From Gymnorhina tibicen (Eukaryota; Chordata; Aves; Passeriformes; Artamidae): a stretch of DNA of 64,000 bases. Below the pieces are notes generated by a model. The model ran no database searches. It was not told the DNA's origin and saw nothing but the letters and a program-made list of their open reading frames with translations. Position numbers and translations under genes: made by a program. The stretch covers positions 4,751,503 to 4,815,502 of the forward strand of contig VXAZ01018984.1 of the NCBI GenBank assembly GCA_013399875.1, read 5' to 3'. Shown here piece by piece: positions 35,055 through 48,108 of this stretch (within the stretch, counting starts at the first letter, position 1; the number at the start of each line of letters is the position of its first letter).

Positions 35055-36090
35055 CTCTGCCAAATAAGCAACCCCAAAAAATATAATTCATGCAACTTTG
35101 AAATAAACTAAGGCCAATCTACTATAAGATTGGGATATTAATGTATAGAATATGGCTCTGAGTGCATCTCAGGTTTGCAATCAAGTTCTGTTCTGAAGGG
35201 TACTGTCATTATAACCCAATCATAATGTCACATACGAAGAGTTTTCTTAGAACAGCTTGGAAATAATTTGCACCTTGAGTCTTCAAGCTCCTTTGGAAGC
35301 ATTTCAAACAAGGAACTGTGTGGAACCATCTAACTTGAGTAACAGAGCACTCCTCTGAGAAAAGAGCAATACAGTGCAGCCATACAACTTAAAGTCATGA
35401 AGATTCTTAATGTTAAAGACTGAGGAGCTGCTGCAGCTTTACTGGAAGTGCTATAGCATAGGTGGGCAGCTGGATCTATCAGTTATTACTATTTATACCT
35501 CGGAGCACAGAGAATAGGGGAGCAAGTATATGTACAATGTTTGCATATATGGTTCTGATGGTTAGACTTTTCACTGGAAATTTCATGTCCAGATGACTAA
35601 ATGGAAATACCTTTTTCCTTTTTTTTTTCTCGGATACCTACAGAAAGGAAGATGTAAATATAATATTATAGAAGTTGTTTTCATAGAAAGTGAGATTTCA
35701 GAAATATACTAATTATTGCTTGAAGCAGAAAGTTGGAGACCAGAGAACAACTACCAAATCTCACAGCCACATTCATAGTGTATGGCAGCATCAGAAAATT
35801 GTTATAAGTAAACTCAAACACCGAAACTTTAGATACAGTGTAAGACAAAGTCTTACCATACCAAGACACATGTTCTGTATTATTGATTAATGAGTCTAGT
35901 CCAAAGAATAAATGGTGTTAAGAAGACATTTGGCCACATTCAAATTCCCTGACTGATGTTTCATCAAGACCACTGTGAGGAAAGAAGTCTTCCTAAATTA
36001 TCTCATGAAAAGGACATTTTACTGAGTTTGCCTTCTATGCTTCCATAATGGCCACAGAAAAGTCATAATCACTGCAGAAGGCACAAGTAC
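35055..36090. other. No gene recognised; possible intron
   Basis: Opposed short frames at 35.68-35.89 kb have no motif. The sequence is AT-rich, without recognised repeats. Confidence 0.4.
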
Positions 36091-36253
36091 CCTTGTCTCT
36101 GTTACAGCTTCAGCTGGACTGTATTTGCCCAACACGATCATAGTATCTGGATAAGATTCACTAAAATTCATTAATAGCTCCTTTCTTTGGGATAAATGCA
36201 TAGAACATACATGCTGTATGACTGCCATAACTTCTGGGGATACAAAATGCCAG
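36091..36253 (-). other. Candidate coding exon of the minus-strand model
   Basis: The 163-base segment has a strong minus-strand acceptor, CTTTCTCTTGTCTTCAAAG, and a weaker donor, AAGG/GTACTT. One frame is open over 54 codons, with one base of a split codon first and a complete codon last. The translation runs WHFVSPEVMAVIQHVCSMHL and later YSPAEAVTETR, with ordinary amino-acid composition. It fits in phase behind the 40.31 kb candidate (AG plus C gives Ser) and ahead of the 34.89 kb candidate. The weak donor and unknown family limit confidence. Confidence 0.32.
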
Positions 36254-39200
36254 CTTTGAAGACAAGAGAAAGGTGGCACCTCTAGAACTCATGAAAAGAA
36301 GTCACACTTACCAGATCTAGACCAAACCGGGAAAAGAATGGGAGTTCTTACAGCAGCTCTTTCCCACCTTGCAGGAATTCACTTGCAATCTGTAATCCCA
36401 TTCCAGAACACCAGCTGGTGTCACTGAATGACATTATCAATTCTGCAAGCATGAGGAGCTTGGCTCTGAGCAGCTTCCACCTTGCAAATGCTGCTGCAGA
36501 TTCTAGCACATACCACACATGTGGCATGCAAGTGATTGAGCAAGGATGCTCTGTCTAACAAGCTGTGGCTGGGTGATTGTTGCCAAAAAGACACTGAATC
36601 ATCAGCACACTGGGACCGCTAGCACCTACAGTCATCCCAAAGCTTAACAGATGAAATTCCTGTGGAGGCAATGAATGTACATGTGTTGGGGAAGGTTCCT
36701 GCACAGCCTGTGAAAGCTACAAAAGAGTGCCTCACCAAAAAGTTGAGGTTAACTTTTGACCACAGTGTGGTCAATAAAGGTCATTTCAATCTATGTTTTG
36801 AGGGACAAATAAAAGAGAATTATTATATAATTTAAAATAATCTGGATAGGCTGGGATTTACCTCCTTGAACCTTAACTTTAGACCTTCTTTACAGACAGA
36901 ATAAGACATTAACCCTCCAGATGGTGATCCAGAGAGGGAATGAATCAACCTCTGATTTTTAGTGTTTTCTCTCTTGATTACAAGAAGGGCTGAGATGATT
37001 ATACTCTTATACTAAGGACATTATACTTACCACTCTTTTGAACACAGTTTAATCCACCCATTCTGTGTTCCAGATGCCATACAGTTCATTTCTTCATTAC
37101 AGAAAAATACTCTTAATCCGTATCAGTGTTATCTATTTGATGCTGTACAGAACCCTTTAGGACAATAAATGTACACCTCAAGCAGCAAATATGAGACTAT
37201 AAAAATAGGGAACCACTGTCTCTGCTCATCTATTGTTCTACGAAGTTTACTCTGGCCAACAGAAGTCAGGTTACAAAAAGCCTTTGAAGGCATCATGGAG
37301 ACTTCATCTCAGGTGGCACAAATAGTTACAACTTCTTGCCTGGGATCACTGACTGCAGAAGTACATCAATTTAATAGTGTTTCATCCCCACAGTGAATTT
37401 GAGAATCATGCAAGGTCCTTCGTTAGTGGTGAATGGTCACTTGTCTCTCCCTTTTCTACCCTTTTCAAATTAAGAGTTCAAATAGGAGTTCAGTAGAAAT
37501 ATCTCCTGTAGAACGCTGGCAAGCATGATCCCAGCAAGTCACCCGCATTGCTCACTGCAATTAGAAATGTGTAGTTTTGAAAAAAGCAAACTTCTTTACC
37601 TAAGCAGCAACCTTTGGAAAATTATTTTCCAATTTCTGTCTATTCTTTTACTCTGAATAGTTCCTATCTCAATATTTTCCGTATTTATTCAATCAAGTGT
37701 TATTTTATACAGATTTATGGTAGGTAAACTAGTTATACCAAGCAGAGCATGATTGTTTTCTCATGGTTTAAAGCATTGCTGATTTTTATCATACACTCTA
37801 TATAAAAAATCATCTCTCTATTGTGAACATACTCAAGTACTTGCTTCTAGTTATTTCCATTTTTCTCCTGGAGTTTAGGATGCATCTCCTCAAAATGGAT
37901 GACATTTATTGTCTCTTCTTTTCTTCTAACTTAGTTTTCCACTTCAGCTGCACCTACTGCAATGGAAATTTGAAACAGCACAGTGAGAAAATGAAACACA
38001 ATGTATCGAGCTTCCTGCTACCTCACCTTTTGGTTCCCTCTCTAATTTCTTTACAAAAGGCAGGTCTTCTGCTCCATTATTTAGTGGTTTGTACAGAATA
38101 GATTCATCATCTCTGAAACTGGTTCTGCAAAATAGGCATTCCTTTTCTTTAAAAAGTCCTCCATTAAAATCTCTTATATATTTTTTATTCTGTGAGACTT
38201 CTTGACGTGCAACTTCCTAGGAAAAAAAGCCTTGCCACCAGTTCCAAAGCTAAAGTAACACTGCAAAAGCTGCACCTTCCAAAATTCACATGGCCTTTAA
38301 GAGGGTGGAATTAGGCCATGTACACAGACAGCTATCATTAAGCAATACTGTGAGAATTTGTGTATTTACAAAGGAAGGAGGAAACAGGTAGTAGCCTCTC
38401 TTTCCCTCTGCCCTTGTCTCCTTGGATTCTTCTACTTGAACAATTTTGAACTTGCAGTGAGATATGGTGCCTTACATATATGGAGTGTGGCTGCATATAT
38501 GGGATGTGGGAAGAACACCTAGGGAAGCAAAGTTCTCTTTAGTACTTGGGGTTTTTGGTTTGGGGGACTTTTTCAGGTTTTTTTTGGTGTAAGTTTTTTC
38601 TGTTTCTTCTTGGATTGGGATTTTTTCTTATTTCCCTGGTTATTTAGGGTAAGTGTTAGAGTCTCTCTGATGTTTCTGTTCATGTGCAATTCAAAATTAA
38701 AAGTTCCCATCTAACAAGCCTAAAATTTTCAGACTGGACAGCTGCAGTTGTGCTGGAAAAAGTTTTCTTTCCAAGGAAAATATTGGAAACTGGCAGGTTG
38801 CTATCTGCAAGCTTGATTGTTTCTATTTTCTTGTCTATAGACTGATTCCTGGAAAGTCTGTGCATGCATTCTCTATCTTTCTTCACTGTAGTTTCCAGGA
38901 GAAGGTGGGAAAAGGCACACAAAGCCGTGAGAGTCAGCATTCGGTCTCCTGGAATTTGCCCATGGATTTTTATTTTCTGTTGAATAGTGAAAAGGCAGTA
39001 AGTTGCAAACAGAAGTTATTTTGAAAAGTTTCTTCAATTTAAATGTATGTGTGCATGTGTTTTTCATGCAAATTTGTGACGCATTTTGTGATGCAATTCT
39101 CCCCTGGAAGTAATTTTCACTTTCTGAACACCTCAGATATTCAAAGGGGAAAGCAAACCTAATGCCCTTCTCCCTGTTAGTCAACCAAAGCTTTACCTGC

Positions 39201-40306
39201 CTTCATACACAAGTTTTTCAATTAGCTATATTTAGCTAAATGGGGAAAAATTCACCTTGATGTAATGCCATTACTACCCCGAAGTTTCTGCAGTATTGAA
39301 TTTGGCCCCTAGGAATTCATTATTCTTTTGGATAGATGGCTGCAGTTTATGAATGACACTTTTAATGTGATCTGGAGAGTATGATCTATGTAGTTTGGTA
39401 GGCTATCCCCCTTTAAACCCAAAAACTAGACATGTCGCTCCATTCAGTGAGTATTTACAGAATCAGAAATTACATAAGTTTATGTTATTCACTATATTCA
39501 GCCTAAACTCTGCATATGTGCTTGATGATAGAATTTGTAGCTACTTGAGAGGCAAAGCAATGCTAATGAGATTGCCTGATGATTTTAGAATAGTTGCTCA
39601 AAACTGTACAAATATACGAGGATGTAAAAAAAAAAAGCATTCCCATTTTCTTACTTTTTCATTTGCCTTTTCCCACCATACTGCTTTGTGCAAAATTTGA
39701 AGCTGTGGCAGTCTGACCTTAGAGTTGACTGAGATGTGCTACTGGCATTGCTAGCTCAAAAGGACAGAAATCTATCTAGTCATCTAGTTCACATGAGGTA
39801 AAGTAAATGAGTTTTTGATTGGATAGTTTCCGCAGAATCAGAGAAATCCATTTTTATTTTTATATATCTCAATTTTCTTTTCTTGAATTGAGGCTCCACC
39901 CCTCATTCATGGTGGAGTTTCTCCTTCAGTTATAAACCAATTTTTAATTTTTAATTTAGTCAGGAAGAGAAATATTTTGTTGGCATTTTTCTAATCCTGA
40001 TACTCATGTATATTCTAAGCAATTTTTTAATACAGCTGCAACACAGAAAGTCCTAAGATAAATTTCATACAAGGTAAGTTCTGTCCCGAACCCAATGCTT
40101 CCCTCTTATGTAAACAATTCCTAAAAACTAGATAGCTACTACAGCAGAATATATGTATCTCTAAGAAAGAAAATTGAAAGCAGACTCTATATACTGTAGT
40201 CTATTACTAGTTTCTGGGGAAGTAATTATGATGAGGCAGCTAGGTGCTTTCAAATTTCTTTTCTTTTTCCTTGCCAAGAAGAGCTTCTCTCTGTTATGCT
40301 ACTTAC
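36254..40306. other. No gene recognised; possible intron
   Basis: The segment includes a G/T-rich tract at 38.55-38.64 kb. A minus-strand frame at 38.68-38.94 kb looks protein-like but has no usable donor and is not needed by the phase chain. Confidence 0.4.
38546..38642 (+). repeat. G/T-rich low-complexity tract
   Basis: About 95 bases of mixed T runs with GGGG and TTGGTTTGGG units. It is the reverse-strand counterpart of the A/C-rich tracts elsewhere in the window. Confidence 0.75.
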
Positions 40307-40399
40307 CTGGTGGATAGAGCTAGAACCAGGTGTTTAATGAAAATTGCCTTTCCAGACGAAAACAGTTTCTTAAAAATCTTCAATTCATTAAGTCTCCTA
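40307..40399 (-). other. Candidate coding exon of the minus-strand model
   Basis: The 93-base segment ends at the excellent minus-strand donor CCACCAG/GTAAGT. Its frame is open over 30 codons, giving IFKKLFSSGKAIFIKHLVLA followed by Leu-Ser-Thr. The acceptor AACCCTGAAG has a poor pyrimidine tract, and a second AG three bases on is equally possible. One base starts the exon and two end it, which fits both the 44.27 kb candidate upstream and the 36.09 kb candidate downstream. Confidence 0.26.
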
Positions 40400-41306
40400 C
40401 TTCAGGGTTCTGATCACCATCTAAGGTTCTCCATGTTGGCACAGCTGTACCTACTGTGGACACAGCAGAAACAGGCATAAGAGAGAGTTACAAAAACAAA
40501 GGATCTCTCCTGACCAATGTAGGAGACAAGCAGCCCATAACATGAGCTGTTAACCGTCTTCTTTGGAAGGGCCCCCATTCACAAGGATTATTTTCTTAAA
40601 TGTTTCTGACTAGCCCAATTAAAACTATTAATAAAATCAAAGGGCAACATGAGCAGAATGAAGAGGTAAAATTGGTGTCCTTTATTACTGGGATCAAAGA
40701 CCCAGTTTCACAAAGCTAGTCTAACAGCTTGTTATCCCTTCTTTATTCACAGCATCATGTCCTTGGCAGACAATATACACAGATTTTAAAGATACCGCTT
40801 TTGAAAATGGTTATATCCCCTCAGAGACACTCCATGGTACCTTTTCAGCTTCAGACTAAATTAAAACACTATATTGTCATATGTGTACCAGTATATATAC
40901 ATATATAGGAGTATTTATTGCACTGGTGAAATACTAGAATACTAGTCCTTATCTGTTCCTCTTGCTTCCACACTAATACTACTTGTAATTTCACTTACAC
41001 CTTGTAAAAATCTCATAGAACTTCAGCATCAGAACAAGAACAACCCAAATTCATAGCTGTTTCAAGAAAATGTTTTCACCATGCAGTTTCAAGCCACTTC
41101 TAGTCCAATAATTCTACATTCCTCAAGACAGTCTTGCCTTATCATCCTACTGAAAAAAAGGAAGAGTTGCCTTCTCAATCAATGACAAATCATTACATGT
41201 CAGCTTACATGGCTTCCTTTATGCACTCTAGGAAATCTCCCGAGCAGCAAGGCCTCCTGAGGATCCATGTCCTCTTTACATGCATTGCTTCAGGCACCAA
41301 ATTGGG

Positions 41307-41344
41307 CAATCAAAGAATGGTTTGTGTTGGAAGGGACTGTACAG
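41307..41344 (-). mobile_element. CR1 LINE, 3' tail fragment
   Basis: On the plus strand CAATCAAAGAATGGTTTGTG and then TTGGAAGGGACTGTA match the reverse complement of the CR1 terminal region. Only about 38 bases remain. Confidence 0.6.
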
Positions 41345-41421
41345 TTTAGCTGGCAGGTGCAATACTACTGGATAGGATAAGGATTTGTCTGTATTCCCAT
41401 ACTGTCCTTACAATTCAGTGC

Positions 41422-41514
41422 TAAAAATGAAAAAGAAAAAAAACCCAAATAAACCAAAGAAAAAAACCCAAACCAATGCACAAAATCAAACAAAACCAAA
41501 CCAAAACACAAAAG
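41422..41514 (+). repeat. A/C-rich low-complexity tract
   Basis: A runs are mixed with AACCCAAA, AACCAAACC and CAAAAC units over about 90 bases. Confidence 0.85.
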
Positions 41515-41999
41515 GGAATTGATCACGTCTTCTATTTTGCCTTTTTCTGGAAGAGGCATAATTCTGAGAATTTTGATTCCTTTCAGTGAATAAAGCAGCA
41601 CAATAGAAGTTCCTCACTGGAATCAGCTTCCTGCCATTATCTAAGAAAGATAAGGCCTTAAAGATATTTTCCATATTCTTTATGTTTTCATGTAGGTTTA
41701 GTTTCACTATATACTATCTAAGAAGGGTAGTCATCACAGTGGTTGCAAGAAATGGAAAATTATTGCTAAATCTGGGGAAGGAAACAGCTCTTACAAAGGG
41801 AAAGTCACATTTTCCAAAAAATTTTCCTGTCATAAAATCTTAACACTTCTGGACGAGGACATATAGGTAGCAATATAGACAACAAGACTCTTAGAGGTGG
41901 CCAGTGAAACAAAGAAGAATGCTCTAGCCATAAGTATCCATAGTTTTTCCCTTTAGCTGCAGGCCCCAAAATGCCCCTTTTCAAAGGCAAAACATCATC

Positions 42000-42115
42000 A
42001 CTGCCATTTTTCAGGTGGGCAAACTAAGGCAGATCTATGTTAGGTGACCTGTCAAGAATCAATAAGCAGCTGAGTAAGACATAGGTTCCTCTGCCTCATC
42101 CTTCTACTGCCAGGG
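42000..42115 (+). repeat. MIR-like SINE relic
   Basis: The order CCATTTTTCAGGTGGGCAAA, CTAAGGCAG, GTTAGGTGACCTGTCAAG, CAGCTGAGTAAGACATAGGT, CCTCATCCTTCTACTGCC follows the MIR core and tail. Those read CATTTTACAGATG, GGAAACTGAGG, GTTAAGTGACTTGCC, and a CAG/AGTGG segment before the final CTGACTCC. Divergence is high, as expected for a repeat of this age in a bird. Confidence 0.55.
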
Positions 42116-43346
42116 AGGAAGATTATAGGAGAGCTACAAGTCCTCCTCAGGACTAGCAGCAGGAGAAACATGCCTGACATATGACTTCACCCTATTATGT
42201 GATTCTATATCTCAATGTTCTTTCACAGAATATTTCTTCTTGCTCCTGGAAAACACAGGACACAGGCCTGAGTGGACACTCGATCTCATCCAGCTTCTCT
42301 TGGGCTGCAGTCTTAGACATACCTTCCTTAAAGTTTCAATTTGACAATGTTTGACTACTTCATATTTTAATAAACACAGATCTCAAAGCCTTCAGACCCA
42401 TCTATACCGATTTCTGGGAAAATGCTAGTAGCCTTTAAAGCCTGAGGGGAAAAAAATCAAAACAAATTCCTCATTGCAATGAAAACAAATATAAAACAGA
42501 CTTACAAAAATCAATTCCAACAAAGTGACATTTCTACCCGTGCCTGGTTATATTCTGTATAACAGAAAAGGTTGGGGTTTTTTTAATCATCTCAAAATAA
42601 TAAAAAAAAAGGCTACTTGTGAAGGCACTGGTTTACTCTGAAGAGTAAGTGGCATGCTGATCAATTTGGTCTTTGGTGAAGACAGGGCCCAGGAAATACA
42701 TCTCCTGGTTTTATTATGTCACAGTTTTTGGGTGACAAACTAAGGAGTCACTGGGTTTGCAGCAAGCCTTACTCATATGTTAGGACAAACAGTGAACTCG
42801 GAGGTTTGAGAGCAATGCAGGCCATTTCTGGCAGGTAATTTACAAGGATGGGAAACCCATCTTGTATTCAGGGATTAGATATGATATTACGCTTGAATTA
42901 GCTATACAGTGCTTCCTAAATAGTATTAGCAAAGTGCTTTCTTTATCAGGAATCTCATCTGATAATCTGCCCTCATTTCTGGTTCCAGATAGGAGTAAAC
43001 AGTGTTCTTACTAATTTTTTTTCAGTCATATTAAGTGGGTGTTTTAGTTTTCACTCATCATACCCGCTGCTATTTTACCTGCAATGACTGCAGGGCCAGA
43101 GCAAAGGGCTGTAGCCTCTTTTATTCTGGCTCCGAAATTTTGAAAGCTATTCAGACAAAAGACAATGCTTCTTCAGTCCCTATTCTTCTGCCTTTTTAAG
43201 TCCCCCTCCAGCCTTGCTTCTGAGAGGCTGCAGGTACGCCTCCCACCCTAATGGTGGCAGAAAAACCCTACACTTCACTCCATTGACTGCAGATAAAGCA
43301 GACTACAGCAGGGGAAAGAAACGGGGCACATCCTGCAACCGTTTAC

Positions 43347-43361
43347 AAAAAAAAAAAAAAA
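43347..43361 (+). repeat. A15 homopolymer
   Basis: Fifteen consecutive A, interrupted afterwards by G. No retroelement body was recognised upstream. Confidence 0.9.
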
Positions 43362-44264
43362 GAAAACCATCGACAAAGTGAGAGATGCTCAATAGATCAT
43401 TGTGAGGGAAAAGGCTGCAACTGTTTAATTTAGAGATGAACTCACAAGTTACATAAAAGATTGAGCCAAATCTATAAATGATAAAATCAAGAGGCCTTAT
43501 TGCTCACATTCCCCAGACTAGAAGAAATGCTATAAAATTCTTTCCTAACCCTCGGAATTCACTGTCAGAAGACTTGGTATTTTTAGCGTGAAATAACAGC
43601 AAAACAGATTTGGTACCATTGTGGATGTCTCCTAAACAATTATAGTAAATGTGGAATGAAATGTGTGTTCACATAACTGACTTACAGGTAAACTGTGTTT
43701 GCTTAAGAGCCAAGCTAAAATTTGGGTAATGTTTTTGAAAATTCACTTTCTCCTAGTAGACAATTATAAAATTCCCTTGGCACAATCAGCTTCTGAGTCA
43801 GCCAAAGCCAGTCATGCATCTCCTACACTTATCCTATGGCTACATTACACAATCTGACAAGTTAAAGTAAACTGGAATCACATCAATCACCTGATCCTAA
43901 CACAGAATATTGTTTAAAAAAGAAAGCCAAAGCAAAACAATGTTTCTGATTACAAGTAGCAGTCACAAACTTCAGAGCTTGCTATGATAAATCAAATGCA
44001 TCATCCTGTGTTTCATGGGGATAAAAAAGGACTTCTTTTTTTTAAGGCAAAAGACAATCCAGCATAAGCAACTCAGGAATCTGCTTGTTTTAGATCCACC
44101 TATGGTGAAATGCAGTCATCACTAATTAATATTAGTAACATTTTCATTCCTCCTACTTTCTAAGTGTATAAATCTGTCAGAACAATTGATCCCTTGCAGC
44201 AATGACAGGAGGAGCACTGAATTTTCTCATTATGATCAAAATATTCTGAGTGACTATAACTTAC

Positions 44265-44325
44265 CACATCTGATACCAAACCTCAGCTCTTAAAAATTTA
44301 TTGATGTAATTTATTTTCAGAAATG
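44265..44325 (-). other. Candidate coding exon of the minus-strand model
   Basis: The 61-base segment is bordered on the minus strand by a strong acceptor (GTTACCTCATTTTCAG) and a perfect donor (GATGTG/GTAAGT). Only one of three frames is open, with two bases before and after 19 codons (FLKINYINKFLRAEVWYQM). It joins in phase to the 40.31 kb candidate. Its small size makes chance likely. Confidence 0.2.
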
Positions 44326-47300
44326 CTGAAAATGAGGTAACAGACAATCAACACAAAACTGGAGCTCCTTCAAATCAGCAATATGATACTGCTCATATAA
44401 TTCTGGGAAGACTCGCAGAATTCATGAGTACAGTTAAGTTGAAAAAACAATTTGAATTTGGTAAATTGGGTAGAATGTAAAGACCATGTGCAAAAGAAAT
44501 CCTTGTCCTCTTGTCAGGGTTCTATCCATGCTGCCATAAAGCCCATGTAACAACTATATGACATGATGAAACACAGCATCAACTAAAAAGTTAGTTTGGA
44601 AGGGATTTCTGGAAGGTGCCCAACCTGACATGGGAGACAATGTTATACAGATTGAGTTATATTTTTTATTCCTTACAGTTCCTCCAGATAATGCTTTCAA
44701 AACCATCATCTTTCCCCTATTTTTAACTCCATCCTAATTTTGACTCAGTTTCTGCCTCCTTCTCCATATCCCACTTGCTAAAGGCAAAAATTTCACAATT
44801 AAAAAATCACATTTGTGAAGTGGACAAAACAGTTACCAAAGACAGAAACAGTGGCAAGAGAACAGTCAGAAAGCACCAAAACCCCTGGAAAAACGACCTG
44901 GTTAAAACATACCTGCTACTGTAGGTTGTCTTAGGATCACTGGGCAGGAAATAGACATTTGTCTCCAATCATGGCCGTGGGCAGCGAGAGCCCCCGTGCA
45001 TTACTGAGCAGGAGTCCGCAAAGCTGACATCAAACAATGCCTCACCCGTGTCTGAAAGGTGCAGACAGGGGTCAGCTCTGTGACTGCCAGTGGTGATTTA
45101 AAGCACATGTGTAATTGGAAACACAAATGGGAGCTTGTGTTGTTTGGCTTTAACAGGGAGCTTTTGAGAATGGCACCATGTGACTGCACAAATAGCAAAA
45201 ACACCAATCAACCCTACAAAGAAAGAGTTACAGAATGGGAGACGGGAGTTTTCCTCTGCCGGGCTATAGACACTTAAGTGCTTCCTGGCAGATCCAAAAC
45301 ATCCAGCACAAATTCCTGTTCCTCTTAGAGGGACTGTCACCTTCCACGTAAGAAGCCACAAAGAAAGAGATACAATTTGAACATTAATATTGTTTATCCT
45401 CATCTGCCAGGTAGAAGATGTGACATGCCTCAAGGTCTGAGTGTTTGGAAAAGGCCTGAAGTCTTTACAATCTGATGCTGCTTTAGAAGTGCCACTGCAG
45501 CTCAGGTTCTTTGCCTTTTCATAAGGAGGCCATTCTTCTCCTAGGCCCTGAAAAGGCTGAGTCTTCAAGCTTCTGATGGCCGTGAGAAGCATAATCTAAT
45601 GTGCATGTCATCCAGAAACATTCATTTCATCAGAGGGTTCAAGCTTACATGCTACTGTCTAGAGTTCCTAGCTGCTCCTCCGTAGAGCAGTTGCACGTTC
45701 CCCTTCATGATATTCTTTATTAATTTTCTGTGTTTTTATTGTGTCACATTTGATTGGTTTGGTCATTAATTTTGTTCAATTAAGATCAATGGCAGCTTCA
45801 GCATTACCTTGAATTGCAGCAGTCACACACCTACTCTGTAAGTTTAAGTTTATTCAACCACCCTTTTTACTAGCATTTTCCCATACCCTTATTCATTCTT
45901 GTTGAACCTCAATTAATTCTGCATTTTCCTTCTTGTGATTAAGTACCTAGAACTGAACATAGCTTTTAAAGTAAACCAGAGCTACTAATATAAATAATGG
46001 CACTTATAACTGTTTCTACATTATTATTTATCCTCCTGTATCCTTCTATTTTTTGCCTTCTCTTACCAAAGCTGCAGATCAAGAAAAGACTGTATTGATC
46101 TGTATTGCCAAAAATTCTTTGGTTAAATTGTTCCAAGATCTCCATCTTCTGACTTTACCTCATAGCCTAAGGCAGAATCTTTTTGACTCTGAATTCCTAA
46201 AAGCCCCCTAGACAGCAGCCATATGTAATGTTGCTGCAACACTGGTGCAGAAGATGGACAATAGAGTTGTACAAGTTAACCACAACATTTTGAAATACCA
46301 TCCCTTGTTCCATATGACTAGAGTAGAGGCTGCCAAACAAGAACAGAGTGTAGGAGGAGGATCTTCAAAAGCTGTTAGCTTTAGACTGAAATCAATAAAA
46401 CCCAGTGGGAAGCTCTTGTAAGTGAAAGGTTCTCCATGTTTACTGCACGCTTCCAAAGACTTGCTGAACTAACATGCTGCTGGAAAGACAGAATTTCGCT
46501 TCTTGAATTCTTTCCTCTCTCAGGATATAGCTGCGTTAAGGTCAGGTAATTTTCAAAATTTAAGTCCAACTAGTGCCTTCTCAAGGGACGATACACAAGA
46601 ATGCTGTTTTCTGAAAAGATAAGGAAGTCTTCTTCACCAAGAACTTGACAGATATTACCGTGTCTTCTACATTAAGGGCTTTCTCCCATCTCACAGTTTT
46701 CCATGAAAGTGAATTCTTGTCTCATGTCACTTGAGTACTTTGGAGAGGAAAACCAGACAGGTTATTCAATTTATTAGGTTTCTCCAGGCACGGATATTCT
46801 TCAAGTATAACTTCCACTATTGTTCTGCTTTCTGTTGGTTCATTTTTGATCTGAATAAATCAAAGTGATGTACACAGTTTTGTACTTGTGGCTAGCTTTA
46901 GAAAAGCCCAGTGCTTTGCTCAGCCCTGCTGGGATTTACTTCTGTATGCACACTTGATTTTCCTGGAAATTTGAATTTCCCTTTGTCTGATACAATTTCA
47001 TGGCTGTGGCAAACCCACACAGTTCAGCATGAGGTTGGAAACAGTTGCTATCATAGTGCCAAGAGATAATTAGCTCAGCAATGTTAACACACATGCTTGG
47101 CATTCATTATCAGACAGGGTGGGAACAGAATGCAGCAAGATTTCCACCACAGTTGTCCACTGACCCTGCTGTCTGCTCTGTCCCAGCTGCCCACGCTTCC
47201 TCTCTTCCTCTGCAGCCATTGCATCAGTTTGTTCAGGTACCAGGTGCCAGAAAGCACTATGAGAAATACATGCATCTGTTCTTCATCCTCTTTCAGGGCA

Positions 47301-48016
47301 CCTTTCCTTCCCCTGTCTCCCCAAGATCTCTGCACTGCCCAGCTCCTCTCTTCTGTCTGTGTTGACAGCAGAACCCTGCAGGTTGGTTTCCTGCTTTCTA
47401 GGAAGAGTGAATGGAGCTCAGAACGATGCACATGGAAATCTCCATCCTTAAAATGAAAGTTCAATGACAAGGCCTGCAGAGTTGATATTTGAATCCCTGT
47501 GTTTCAAAGGTTCTATGCTGGAAAGCCACTGTTTTCTGTGTTTGGTGCATTCGACCAAGGAAGACTGAAGGGAGTTGTCTAAATCAGAAGACAGCTTTGC
47601 ACACACGGTGTCTGAATAGCCTGCAAATATTTTTTTATTGGCAATGTGAAACAATGTAAAGTGATTTGTGCCTCAGAAGTGGATGAAATCCACCTTCTTG
47701 GAAGCAATACCTGTGGGGTTTATGGACTCCAGCCACAAATCTTTCCTTCCAAGCAGGTCCTTTTAGCCCTTGATCATAATGTTAAAAATCCCAAGAGAGG
47801 CCTGACACAGTAATTGTTATTAATTATCATTTGGTCATCTCTTTATGACCTTTTTCTCTGAGAAAATGGCTGCCCACTACCTGGGCATTTCAGATGACAG
47901 TGCAATTTCCTAGACAGCCTTGATGTTGTAACACTTACCTGAAAGAATAATTTAGGTACAGTTCTGCTTATCTGAAGGATGTTTTATACAGTAGAAAGGA
48001 AGAAGATGATTAATTC

Positions 48017-48108
48017 AAAAATTAAAAAAACAACAACAACAAAAAAAACCACCCACAACAAAGCAAGAACATCAGCACTATTTAAAAAACCCCAAATCAA
48101 AAACCCCT
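48017..48108 (+). repeat. A/C-rich low-complexity tract
   Basis: CAACAACAAC units, A8 runs and ACCCCAAATC-type units over about 90 bases. Confidence 0.85.

Larger units (their letters stand above)
41515..44264. other. No gene recognised
   Basis: The segment contains a MIR-like relic at 42.0 kb and an A15 run at 43.35 kb. The rest is AT-rich and unremarkable. Confidence 0.45.

Noticed and set aside
38680..38940. Minus-strand frame of 86 codons with protein-like composition
   Set aside because: No convincing donor before its stop, and the surrounding exon chain joins in phase without it.
43686..43756. Minus-strand segment with a good GTAAGT donor and one open frame
   Set aside because: Its phase (0 in, 1 out) cannot be placed between the 44.27 and 40.31 kb candidates, and the acceptor tract is weak.
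45098..45592. Minus-strand open frame of 164 codons
   Set aside because: No motif and no repeat or family match that I recognise. Internal pieces have splice-like borders, but their phases do not connect to the 44.27 kb candidate.
46381..46569. Minus-strand open segment after CTTAACGCAG ending at GCA/GTAAAC
   Set aside because: Weak pyrimidine tract and no phase partner; it is one of several such segments expected by chance.
47081..47470. Overlapping frames of 94, 119 and 128 codons on both strands
   Set aside because: The patch is GC-richer with few stops in any frame, which produces open frames by composition alone.
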